Shown here: positions 41,046 through 48,820 of the stretch, in pieces
Position numbering within the stretch: position 1 is the first letter of the stretch
How the letters are laid out: the number at the start of each line of letters is the position of its first letter
Assembly: GCF_000152805.1 (NCBI RefSeq)
Contig: NZ_CH902578.1
Location: 2,659,263 to 2,723,262 of the forward strand
Origin: Maritimibacter alkaliphilus HTCC2654
Lineage (GTDB): Bacteria > Pseudomonadota > Alphaproteobacteria > Rhodobacterales > Rhodobacteraceae
Direction: 5' to 3'
DNA length: 64,000 nt
Notes under the pieces: model-generated
The model's input: the letters and a program-made list of their open reading frames with translations, nothing else
Databases searched by the model: none
What the model was told of the DNA's origin: nothing
Made by a program: the position numbers and the translations under genes

Positions 41046-41759
41046 ATGCAGGTGCCGCAGACGATCAGACGACTGACGGAACGGGTCGAAACGCTGACGA
41101 TCGTGGTTATCCTGATCGTCGCAGGGGCGCTCTGGGCCTTCGTCGGATTGGTCGACGAGATGATCGAGGGCGATCTTCATGCCTTCGACGAGGCCATTCT
41201 GATGGCGCTTCGCGTTCCCGGCGACCCATCGGATGCGATCGGCGGACCGCAGGTGGAAACCGCGATGCGGGATCTGACGGCGCTGGGCGGGATCACGGTA
41301 TTGACGCTTCTGACGCTTTCGGTTCTGGCCTACCTGCTATTGCGAGGAAAACGGGCCTCGGCGCTGTTTCTGGCGGTCGCAATCGTTGGGGGCCAGCTTC
41401 TGTCACACGGGTTCAAGACTCTGTTTTCGCGCCCCCGGCCGGACCTTGTGCCGCATGGCGTGGATGTCGCGACCGCGTCGTTCCCGTCCGGCCATTCGAT
41501 GATGGCGGCGGTCACCTATCTGACGCTTGCGGTCATGCTCGCCCGTCTGGACGGTCATACGAAGGTCCGGGTCTTTTTCGTCAGCCTTGCCGCGATCCTC
41601 GCCCTCGCCGTGGGTGTGAGCCGGGTTTACCTTGGCGTTCACTGGCCGTCCGACGTGCTCGCCGGATGGACGCTTGGTGCGGCGTGGGCGCTCCTCGTCT
41701 GGCTGATCGCGCGGTGGCTGGAACGTCGCGGTCGGATCGACCGCGAAACGGGTGGCTGA
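41046..41759 (+). CDS. PAP2-family membrane phosphatase
   Basis: A 237-residue protein with five to six transmembrane helices. The three PAP2 catalytic motifs are complete: K-x6-R-P (KTLFSRPRP), PSGH (ASFPSGHSM) and S-R-x5-H-x3-D (SRVYLGVHWPSD). It probably removes phosphate from lipid phosphates or undecaprenyl pyrophosphate at the periplasmic face. It follows manC by 54 bp and may share its transcript. The exact substrate is not determinable. Confidence 0.9.
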   Translation: MQVPQTIRRLTERVETLTIVVILIVAGALWAFVGLVDEMIEGDLHAFDEAILMALRVPGDPSDAIGGPQVETAMRDLTALGGITVLTLLTLSVLAYLLLRGKRASALFLAVAIVGGQLLSHGFKTLFSRPRPDLVPHGVDVATASFPSGHSMMAAVTYLTLAVMLARLDGHTKVRVFFVSLAAILALAVGVSRVYLGVHWPSDVLAGWTLGAAWALLVWLIARWLERRGRIDRETGG

Positions 41760-41762
41760 GGG

Positions 41763-42104
41763 TCAGCCACGCCGCGATCCGACCTCGTCCAGCACGCGCG
41801 CGATCAGAAGCGCGGCCCCACCGAGGATGAGCGAGCGACCCAGCGAGTCGGTGATGTTGCTCGGCGCGAACGCTTCCACCCCGTCCCGGCCCCTGATGGC
41901 GGCACGGCGCAACCGGCTGGCCGCGTTTTCGTCCCCGATCCTGCGGGGCTTCGGCACGTTGCCGATCCGGGGTTTCGCGGCGATGAGCGCGACTCCGAGC
42001 GCGAGCATCCCTCCGGCATAAAGCACGGGAGCGATCCGGTCATTCGACAAAGCCTCAAGGGCCTTGTCCGGCGTTTCGAAATGTTTGGGTAGCTGAACCG
42101 TCAT
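41763..42104 (-). CDS. Small membrane protein of unknown function
   Basis: A 113-residue protein with two hydrophobic stretches (VLYAGGMLALGVALIAA and SLILGGAALLIARVL) separated by a basic loop. No family recognised. ATG 42104 is supported by a near-perfect ribosome binding site (AAAGGAGATCAGC). Its stop is 3 bp from the PAP2 stop on the other strand. Confidence 0.75.
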   Translation of the reverse strand: MTVQLPKHFETPDKALEALSNDRIAPVLYAGGMLALGVALIAAKPRIGNVPKPRRIGDENAASRLRRAAIRGRDGVEAFAPSNITDSLGRSLILGGAALLIARVLDEVGSRRG

Positions 42105-42184
42105 GCTGATCTCCTTTCGCAAGGAAACCCACGAAGCCCGGCTTCCGTTCCGCGAAGGGTGGGGGGGCGGTCTTGCCCAGCGGG

Positions 42185-43069
42185 CTAGGTGCCTATGAAC
42201 GCCGCGCGCCGTTCCAGTAGGGCCGCGCAGAGGTAATCGACGAAAACACGGACGCGACGGACTCGTCGAAGGTCGGAATGAAGCAAGACCCAGATCGACC
42301 GGGACTCGTCCAGCGTCGTGCCGGGAACGCGCTGGAGTTCGGGGAAAACGTCGGCGGCCCAACCGGGAAGGATCGCCATCCCCGCACCCGCGCGCGCAAG
42401 GTGCATGTGCATCTCGGGGTCGGGGATCGAGTGTCTTATCCGCGCTTCCGGATAGGGCGAGTTGCGCACCCGCTCCAGAAGCTGCGTCACCGGACCATAG
42501 CCGATCCATTGAAGCCCCTGTCCCTTCGGACCCGCTTTCGGCAGCATCCGGTCGAGGTAGTCGCGCGCCGCGAAGATCCCGATGGACGCGGGGAACAGCT
42601 TGCGCCCCACGACATCTTCATCGACCTCCGCCACGGTGCGCACGGAGATGTCGGTTTCCAGCTTCTCGATGGAATCGACCGAGAAAGAGAGCTGAAGCTC
42701 GATGTCGATCTCGGGGTAGAGCGCCGAGAAATCGGCGAGGACCGGCGCGAGAAGGAAATGCGCGTTCACCGGGTCGGCAGACAGGCGTATCAGACCCGAC
42801 GCTTCGCGGTCCAACCCCTGCACGGCATTGAACCCCTGCAAAAGGGCCTCTTCGGCGCTCAATGCTTGGGGCAGCAGGGTCCGTCCGGCGGCTGTCAGTT
42901 GGAACCCCTCGGTCCCGCGTCTGAACAGTTGCACGCCGAGCTGGGCTTCGAGTGCTTCGACTTGCCGTCGAACCGTTGCATGGGTTCCGCCCAGTTGATC
43001 GGCGGCGGCGCGCAACGACCCTTGTCGGGCGACCGCGAGAAAGGCGGGCAGGGATTTCCAGTCAAGCAT
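42185..43069 (-). CDS. LysR-family transcriptional regulator
   Basis: A 294-residue regulator of normal LysR length. The winged HTH opens LDWKSLPAFLAVARQGSLRAAADQLGGTHATVRRQVEALE and is followed by the effector domain from about residue 90. It belongs to the LysR subgroup with T-x-A-T/S-V-R-R recognition helices. It is divergent from an MDR oxidoreductase with 101 bp between, so it very likely regulates that gene. Confidence 0.93.
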   Translation of the reverse strand: MLDWKSLPAFLAVARQGSLRAAADQLGGTHATVRRQVEALEAQLGVQLFRRGTEGFQLTAAGRTLLPQALSAEEALLQGFNAVQGLDREASGLIRLSADPVNAHFLLAPVLADFSALYPEIDIELQLSFSVDSIEKLETDISVRTVAEVDEDVVGRKLFPASIGIFAARDYLDRMLPKAGPKGQGLQWIGYGPVTQLLERVRNSPYPEARIRHSIPDPEMHMHLARAGAGMAILPGWAADVFPELQRVPGTTLDESRSIWVLLHSDLRRVRRVRVFVDYLCAALLERRAAFIGT

Positions 43070-43113
43070 GGGTGGAACGTTTTCGATCCATCGTGGGTTG
43101 TTTCGGACAATAC

Positions 43114-43132
43114 TCGGATAATTTGTGATCCG
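43114..43132. promoter_or_regulatory. Candidate LysR operator between the divergent LysR and oxidoreductase genes
   Basis: An imperfectly spaced inverted repeat CGGAT-N8-ATCCG sits in the 101-bp divergent intergenic region, with a further CGGAC half-site just upstream. Its position fits autoregulation by the neighbouring LysR protein. Evidence is the repeat and location only. Confidence 0.35.
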
Positions 43133-43170
43133 CTACGTCTCTTGCGTCAAGCAAACACAGGAGACGACCC

Positions 43171-44160
43171 ATGCACCCGACAGCCGAAACCCTCACCGCG
43201 TGGAGCATTACCGCCTACGGTGGCCCCCAGACACTCGCGCCGGTCACACGCGACCTTCCGGCCCCCGCGCCGACCGAGTGCCTGATCCGTGTCCGCGCCT
43301 CGGCGGTCACCCGTGCCGATGGCATGATACGGGCAGGACTTCCCCGCTTCGCCCGCCCGTTCATCGGTTGGTCGCGCCCGCGTCACGACCTGATCGGGAC
43401 GTGCTTGTCGGGCGAGGTCATCGCCGTCGGGAACAGGGTCACGCGGTTTGCCGTCGGTGACGAGGTTTACGGTATGGCGGGCATGTCGTTCAGCGCGAAT
43501 GCGAGCCACATCTGCGTGGACGAGGGTGGCGTGCTCATGCACAAGCCTGCCGCGCTTTCGCATGAAGAAGCCGCCGTGATGGGGGATGGGGCGACCACCT
43601 CGTTCAATTTCCTGCACAACGTCGCCGAACTTCGGGCTGGTGAGAAAATCCTGATCCTCGGCGCTGCGGGGAGTCTTGGAACGGCTGCCGTCCAGATCGC
43701 CGCCGCCATGGGGGCCAATGTGTCCGGCACCTGTAGTGCTGGCAACGCAGGCCTCGTCGCGTCGCTCGGTGCAAGCCGGGTGATCGACTACAGGCTCGAA
43801 GACTACGCGAAATCCACGGAACGCTACGACGTGATCTACGACACGCTCGGGATCAGTTCGTTCCGCGAGGCCCGGTCCGTCCTGACCCGGACCGGCCGAT
43901 ATGTCTGCCCGGTTCTCGGGTTCGGTTTGCTCTCGGCCTCGCTGCGCACCGCGATCATCGGGGGCCGCAAGGCGCGGTTCTCGGCCACCGGAATGCTGAA
44001 ACCCGAGGTTCAGCGCGCCATGCACGCCAAACTCGTCGATCTCGTGGAGGCCGACCGTTTCGCGCCCGTGATGGATCGCACCTATCCGCTGGCCGAACTG
44101 GTCGAAGCGCACCGTTACATGGAAACCGGGCGCAAGCGCGGCAACGTCGTCGTCGTTTGA
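43171..44160 (+). CDS. Zinc-independent MDR oxidoreductase (quinone reductase-like)
   Basis: A 329-residue NAD(P)H-dependent medium-chain dehydrogenase/reductase. It has the GroES-like N-terminal domain with SAVTRADGMIRAGL and GDEVYGM, then the cofactor-binding Rossmann fold with ILGAAGSLGTAAVQIA. The zinc ligands of alcohol dehydrogenases are missing, pointing to the quinone oxidoreductase branch. A strong ribosome binding site (CAGGAGACG) precedes ATG 43171. Probably induced under control of the divergent LysR gene; substrate unknown. Confidence 0.9.
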   Translation: MHPTAETLTAWSITAYGGPQTLAPVTRDLPAPAPTECLIRVRASAVTRADGMIRAGLPRFARPFIGWSRPRHDLIGTCLSGEVIAVGNRVTRFAVGDEVYGMAGMSFSANASHICVDEGGVLMHKPAALSHEEAAVMGDGATTSFNFLHNVAELRAGEKILILGAAGSLGTAAVQIAAAMGANVSGTCSAGNAGLVASLGASRVIDYRLEDYAKSTERYDVIYDTLGISSFREARSVLTRTGRYVCPVLGFGLLSASLRTAIIGGRKARFSATGMLKPEVQRAMHAKLVDLVEADRFAPVMDRTYPLAELVEAHRYMETGRKRGNVVVV

Positions 44161-44250
44161 CGAACGTCGCGGACCTTCGCCCCCCAATCCCAAATTCACC
44201 CATCCGCGCCGGGCCTACGGCGCCATCCCATCCGACAGAGGACCAAAACC

Positions 44251-44928
44251 ATGACAAACGACCTGAACGCTCACCGTCCCGCCGCACGCCTGTTCGGCAT
44301 CTTCTTCATCTTGGCCTTCGCGAGTTACGGCGCAGGCTCTGAATTCGTCGCCTCGGTCACGGGCAATCCACAGGGACTCGAAGGCGTTGCGGGCATGAAG
44401 ACCTCGCTCCTGATCGGCGTGCTCCTGATGGCCGTCGTCCACTCCATCGTTAACATCGGGCTTTCGGTTCTGGCCTTTCCGGTCCTGAGCACCGTCAATG
44501 GATACGTGGCACGCGGCTACCTTGCAGCCGGTATCGCCGCGACGACCACCGCCATCGCCGGCGCCCTGTTCGTCGCACTCCTCGCCCCGCTCGGTGATGC
44601 CTTCGTAGCTGGGGAAGGTGGCGGCCATTTCGAAACCATCGCCCTGCTGCTCGAACGCGGGGGCTTTTTCGGCTACCAGATCAGCATGACGCTCTGGGGC
44701 GTCGGGGGGCTCATCCTGTGTTCGGCCCTCTTCATCGGGCGTCTGGTGCCGCGTGCGCTGACGGTCTGGGGCTTTGTCGGTTACATCGTCTTCGTGGTCG
44801 GCACGGTGGCCGAGATGTTCGGATTTGGCATCGGCGTGATGCTTGCGCTGCCCGGCGGGCTGTTTGAATTGAGCCTGAGCTTCTGGTTGATCTTCAAGGG
44901 CTTCAATTTGCCCAAGACGGTCCTTTGA
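44251..44928 (+). CDS. DUF4386 family integral membrane protein
   Basis: A 225-residue protein with about six transmembrane segments. The start RLFGIFFILAFASYGAGSEFV, the central LLERGGFFGYQISMTLWGVGGLILCSALF and the C-terminal WLIFKGFN are typical of DUF4386. No function is established for the family. It lies 90 bp behind the oxidoreductase on the same strand and could be co-regulated. A strong hairpin follows at 44935-44960. Confidence 0.85.
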   Translation: MTNDLNAHRPAARLFGIFFILAFASYGAGSEFVASVTGNPQGLEGVAGMKTSLLIGVLLMAVVHSIVNIGLSVLAFPVLSTVNGYVARGYLAAGIAATTTAIAGALFVALLAPLGDAFVAGEGGGHFETIALLLERGGFFGYQISMTLWGVGGLILCSALFIGRLVPRALTVWGFVGYIVFVVGTVAEMFGFGIGVMLALPGGLFELSLSFWLIFKGFNLPKTVL

Positions 44929-44934
44929 CCCGCG

Positions 44935-44960
44935 TCCGGGCCGGCTTCGGTCGGCCCGGA
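44935..44960 (+). terminator. Strong hairpin after the DUF4386 gene, probable terminator
   Basis: TCCGGGCCG pairs perfectly with CGGCCCGGA across an eight-base loop, seven bases after the stop codon. No T-run follows, so termination is inferred from position and strength. Confidence 0.5.
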
Positions 44961-45250
44961 GATGCGTCGTTCCGCGTATGAGCGAACTTCGGCGCTGGTC
45001 GCCGCCAAGATGACAGACCGTTTCGGACTTGGAAATCAGCGCCACATTTCCCGCCTCTCCGCCCAAAATTCCGCATGGTCGAGGGCGTTTCGCACGCCGC
45101 GCGCCACAATCGGACCGCGCTGACACGATTCGAGCCGATCCGCCCAAATCGCGCCATTCATGGGCAAGGATCGTGCGAATTTTCGTCAAAGACTGGGGGT
45201 AAACCATACCTATGCCGCGGCCAGAACGGTCGCACCAGGGGAAGAATACC
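44961..45250. other. Non-coding interval before the Flp-like gene
   Basis: No convincing gene on either strand. It presumably holds the promoter of the downstream small gene; no clear boxes or repeats were seen apart from the hairpin at its left edge. Confidence 0.5.
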
Positions 45251-45619
45251 ATGATGTCGTCCTGCCAGACCGCATTGAGTAAATTCGCCGCCGACGAAGG
45301 TGGAGCCGTCACGACAGATGCGGTCGTGTTCTGGGCCGGCCTCATCCTGATGGCCCAGACGGTCGTCACCGATGTTTCGCATGGCGTGATGATCGTCGCT
45401 GACGGGATTTCGGGCGCAATCGAGGAAATCGCCGCGACGAACCTGACGCTTCAGGAAATCGTCGGGTTGGCAGGGCAAGACGCGACGCCGACGGCGGGCG
45501 AGGGCACGCAACCGTCGTCGTCCGGCAATCCGGGCAACGAGAAGGACGTCGGGCGGGCGGGCGAGAACCCGAACGGAACGGACGATTGGGGCACAGGCTC
45601 ACAGGGCCGCAGCCAATAA
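45251..45619 (+). CDS. Small Flp-pilin-like membrane protein with hydrophilic tail
   Basis: A 122-residue protein. Residues 10-45 (FAADEGGAVTTDAVVFWAGL then a hydrophobic run) resemble the D-E-x-G-A-V-T-V-D-W-V-V class-III cleavage and helix region of Flp/Tad pilins. Unlike ordinary 50-60 residue Flp proteins it continues in a Gly/Asn/Asp/Ser-rich tail (ATPTAGEG to GTGSQGRSQ). No tad genes are nearby. ATG 45251 follows a GGGGAAG box. It is the last chromosomal gene before the island. The family assignment rests on the short motif. Confidence 0.55.
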   Translation: MMSSCQTALSKFAADEGGAVTTDAVVFWAGLILMAQTVVTDVSHGVMIVADGISGAIEEIAATNLTLQEIVGLAGQDATPTAGEGTQPSSSGNPGNEKDVGRAGENPNGTDDWGTGSQGRSQ

Positions 45620-45748
45620 CGGCGCTCCGTTGTGCCTGACATACTCTAGGTCGGGACGCGTTCACGGCTGCTTCGGCGATGTCACGACCCACCGTCAGCG
45701 CTGCGCTTCTCTTTTGAAGCGCAAAGCGAAATCCATCCAGAACATTTG

Positions 45749-45804
45749 TGATTTCAGTGGTGAGCCGTGCAGGATTCGAACCTGCGACCCACTGATTAAA
45801 AGTC
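45749..45804. repeat. attL: displaced 3' fragment of tRNA-Lys
   Basis: Identical over 56 bases to 59604-59659. It contains the T arm, variable region and anticodon loop part of tRNA-Lys but no D arm or 5' acceptor strand, so it is a tRNA remnant and not a functional gene. It marks the island's left end. Confidence 0.95.
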
Positions 45805-45969
45805 TTACATCCAAGCTTTCGACGACCTTCATTTCTTTGCGCCGAACTTCAATATACGCATGAAATTAATAGAAAATTTCAATTCCGCGCCACCAATTAC
45901 TTCGACACACTTCTTGAGATTTCACCCCCCGATGCTTACCCTTTGCTTACCTGATCGGGGAAATGAACG

Positions 45970-47124
45970 ATGCCAAAATTGAAGCTGTCAAAGTCCGTCG
46001 TCGAAAAACTCAGCACAGATGACCGCGAAGATGTCTTTTGGGATGTTTCCCTTCACGGATTCGGCGTCCGAGTGAAACCCAATGGAACTAAAAGCTACCT
46101 CGTTCAGTATCGCAACCGCACCACAGGCCGATCCAGACGCCAAACCATCGGGCAAGCGGGTCCGCTCCTGTCGTTTGCCAATGCTCGCAAAGAGGCGATG
46201 CGACTTCTCAGCGAGGCCGCGCAGGGCGGCGACCCGGTCGAGTCCAAACAATCCGCACGCAAAGCGGAAACCATCGCCGATCTTGCCGACCAATACCTCA
46301 CCCTCCACGCAAAACCCAAGAAACGCGAAAAGAGCGTCGCGAATGATGTTTCGATGCTGAACGGCATTATCATTCCCAAGTTGGGCAAACAGAAGGTTGC
46401 CCAAGTCGGCCACCGCGACATTCAAGCTCTGCACAACAGCTTGCGCGAAACGCCTTACAGGGCAAATCGGACGCTGGCGCTTCTCTCCAAGATGTTCGCC
46501 TTGTCTGTTCGCTGGGGGTGGCGGCAGGACAACCCCGCAAAGGGCGTTGAGCGCTTCCCCGAAGAAAAGCGGTATCGCTGGCTATCCGACGAGGAGCTGG
46601 CCCGCTTTGTTGCGGAATTGAACGAACACCCGAACCAACGCGCCGCCAATGCCATCCGCCTGCAACTGCTGACCGGCGCACGCATTGGCGAGGTTCTGAC
46701 TTCAAAATGGAGCGATTTTGACCTTGTTCGGGGCGTCTGGGTAAAGCCATCCCACCACACCAAACAAAAACGCACCGAACACCTGCCTCTCTCCAACACA
46801 GCCATAAGCTTGCTCCAAACGATCCAAGAGAGCGCCGATCTAAACCACCCGTATGTTTTTCCCGGCAGAAACCCAGGTCAACCCCTCAAGGAACTGAAAC
46901 GCTTCTGGCAAAACGTAACCACCGCTGCCGAACTTTCGGACTATCGCATCCACGACAATCGCCATACGCACGCTTCGCACTTGGTTTCAAATGGCCTGAC
47001 CCTTCCAGTCGTCGGTCGGCTTCTGGGCCACACCAACCCGCTAACGACGCAAAGGTATGCCCATCTCGCAGACGATCCGCTCCGAGCCGCTGCTGAAATC
47101 ATGGCCGAAAAGATGGGGCGTTGA
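45970..47124 (+). CDS. int: Island integrase, P4-type tyrosine recombinase
   Basis: A 384-residue integrase. The N-terminal DUF4102-like arm-binding domain has GFGVRVKPNGTKSYLVQYR, followed by a core-binding SAM-like domain (about 100-190). The catalytic domain has all expected residues: Arg238 (GARIGEVL), His328 and Arg331 (HDNRH), His354 (LLGHTN) and Tyr363 (TTQRYAHL). P4-type integrases typically use tRNA 3' ends, which matches the attachment repeats here. A GGGGAAA box precedes ATG 45970. It should catalyse both integration and, with an excisionase, excision. Confidence 0.96.
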   Translation: MPKLKLSKSVVEKLSTDDREDVFWDVSLHGFGVRVKPNGTKSYLVQYRNRTTGRSRRQTIGQAGPLLSFANARKEAMRLLSEAAQGGDPVESKQSARKAETIADLADQYLTLHAKPKKREKSVANDVSMLNGIIIPKLGKQKVAQVGHRDIQALHNSLRETPYRANRTLALLSKMFALSVRWGWRQDNPAKGVERFPEEKRYRWLSDEELARFVAELNEHPNQRAANAIRLQLLTGARIGEVLTSKWSDFDLVRGVWVKPSHHTKQKRTEHLPLSNTAISLLQTIQESADLNHPYVFPGRNPGQPLKELKRFWQNVTTAAELSDYRIHDNRHTHASHLVSNGLTLPVVGRLLGHTNPLTTQRYAHLADDPLRAAAEIMAEKMGR

Positions 47125-47437
47125 CCTGGAAATCCACTAAGTGAGAATGAGAAAATGTGAAGACTTTTCCCCAGATGTCCGCGAAATAGCGCACATCATC
47201 AAATCGGAAGCACTGTGTGGAGGAGTCAACTTAACCCGCACCGAGGTGCTCCGGTTGAAGAATTTTGGGGCAGAGGCCCAGGGCAATAGCGTCAGAAGTA
47301 TCATCTCGTTGCCCCAAAAAAGCCCTAACCTAAACCGTTCAGCACAGCAAGCACGGCCCAAATTGAACAGGGTCGTGCTCAATTAGGAATTGCCCTCTGG
47401 TTCCCGAAGCGCAGGCATTGAAAAAAAGCCCTGCATT
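47125..47437. other. Unassigned 313-bp stretch between integrase and the RM operon
   Basis: Two overlapping short reading frames exist (GTG 47141-47386 on plus, 81 codons; 47137-47382 on minus) but neither resembles a known protein. Their full mutual overlap suggests at most one is real. It may hold the integrase 3' end signal or decayed sequence. Confidence 0.4.
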
Positions 47438-48820
47438 TCAAAATAGCATCAGCCCTAGAGAGATCAGCCCTCCTAGAACTACTAAGATGTTGATTGCTTT
47501 GAAGCCTGCACTTTCGTGTAGCTTGTGAACTAGATTTGGCGATTTGCGCAGTGCAATCAGCATCCGCGCCGACCTTCCGAATACGCGCACCGCTTCATCT
47601 TGCCCGGGGATAATAGCATCGGCCCTAGTTACACCGGGCAATCTAGGCGGCCCGGCGCGCATCTCTTGTGTAAGAAACAGTACATCATCACGCATTTGTT
47701 CTCGAAGATCACCTTGAGTGATCGCTTCCAGAACAGGGGCGGCTTCGGCTATCTGCGCAAGGTTGTCGGAAGACAATTCGCGAAGCGCTTGTGTTTGCAG
47801 AAGTTTCCGGTTTTCAGCGACTTCTGGATCAGTCGCTCGTATTCCTTGGGCACCTTCCTGCAACGCCGAAAGCAGTGCTTGGTTCTCTTCAGACGGAGGC
47901 AACTCGCCTGTACCAATTTGAACCGTCAGGCTATGGTGAACCGTTGTAAGGTCCATCTCGACCCTTTGGGGGTCATTTGCGTAGCGCTCTAGTGTGCGGC
48001 GCAGCTTTCGGATTTCTAAGGAGTCCGCGTTCAGCCCATTGGACTGATTCTCAAGCACATCTTCGATTGCATCTGTCAGCTGCGCGAGGGTTGCAGCCAG
48101 CAAGTCAGGTTTTTCAACGTCTTTTATCCGAATCTCAAAAGCGCCGGTTTCCGGATCTTGCTCCAATTCCTCTGCCAAAGGCAGAAGTCGACTCAATTTA
48201 ACGGCATCTTCTTCAGTCGGATTGTCCTCGCCGACATCGTCACCATCATCGTAAAAATCAGACCCAGGGATTGGCGACCAATCCCAAAGCCCGCTTTCAT
48301 CGGTAATGTTCTGGGCAACCTCTTCTATTAGCTCTTCAGGATATTCATCCGAGAAGTTATCACCAAGAGCTTCTTGTGGCGTTTCCGGCCCTCCATAAAT
48401 CCACTGGTAGCCTCCTTCCGCCGAAATGTACGGCAACGAATTGGCCGGATCTTCATAGTTTGAGTAGAACCATTCTTTCATTTCTTCGGATGCAGCTTCG
48501 CGGTCGAAATCGTCTTCATCGAAGTCATCGTCGTCAGGGTCTGGTTCATACTCAATTTCAACAGAAAAGTTCTGCACGAGCTCATGTCCATTAAGGTCTG
48601 AAACAAGCTCGCCGAGGAAGCCTTCGGGATACTCTGACATCTCCCAGCGAATATCTCCCAACTCATCGCGACTTGTTGAGGCGCTCCATAACCGATCAGC
48701 ACCCATGTCTCGCTCGTCGCTTGCAACTACTTCCCAATCAATTTCATCAGGCTCAATCTCAAATAATTCTCCAGTGTCGGAATGACGAACAATAGCGATT
48801 CCAGTGGTACTAATTTTCAT
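47438..48820 (-). CDS. Acidic tail-anchored protein of unknown function, third gene of the type III RM operon
   Basis: A 460-residue, strongly acidic protein. The N-terminal ~190 residues include a poly-Asp/Glu stretch (about 95-110) and a striking motif, EDPANSLPYISAEGGYQW then IYGGPETPQEAL. I recall similar motifs in many uncharacterised bacterial proteins but no function. The middle (about 200-400) is helical with long charged heptad-like runs. The last ~20 residues (INILVVLGGLISLGLMLF) form a single C-terminal transmembrane helix with essentially nothing after it, as in tail-anchored proteins. Its start codon overlaps the res stop (ATGA), so it is translationally coupled to the restriction subunit. 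It could be an accessory, sensor or effector of the RM system (inference). Confidence 0.8.
   Translation of the reverse strand: MKISTTGIAIVRHSDTGELFEIEPDEIDWEVVASDERDMGADRLWSASTSRDELGDIRWEMSEYPEGFLGELVSDLNGHELVQNFSVEIEYEPDPDDDDFDEDDFDREAASEEMKEWFYSNYEDPANSLPYISAEGGYQWIYGGPETPQEALGDNFSDEYPEELIEEVAQNITDESGLWDWSPIPGSDFYDDGDDVGEDNPTEEDAVKLSRLLPLAEELEQDPETGAFEIRIKDVEKPDLLAATLAQLTDAIEDVLENQSNGLNADSLEIRKLRRTLERYANDPQRVEMDLTTVHHSLTVQIGTGELPPSEENQALLSALQEGAQGIRATDPEVAENRKLLQTQALRELSSDNLAQIAEAAPVLEAITQGDLREQMRDDVLFLTQEMRAGPPRLPGVTRADAIIPGQDEAVRVFGRSARMLIALRKSPNLVHKLHESAGFKAINILVVLGGLISLGLMLF

Noticed and set aside
39462-41180. 572-codon minus-strand frame over manC
   Set aside because: It is antisense to a clear, complete ManC enzyme.
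45702-45723. Perfect TGCGCTTC...GAAGCGCA hairpin left of attL as tRNA-Lys terminator
   Set aside because: It is well placed for the original tRNA transcript but has no T-run on the correct side, so it was not called a terminator.
45630-45863. Small reading frame across the tRNA remnant (reads [12 protein letters not shown])
   Set aside because: It is translated tRNA sequence, a well-known false protein, and lies across attL.
47137-47386. Two overlapping ~81-codon frames on opposite strands
   Set aside because: Neither has homology or a good start context that I can see; reported as unassigned sequence.
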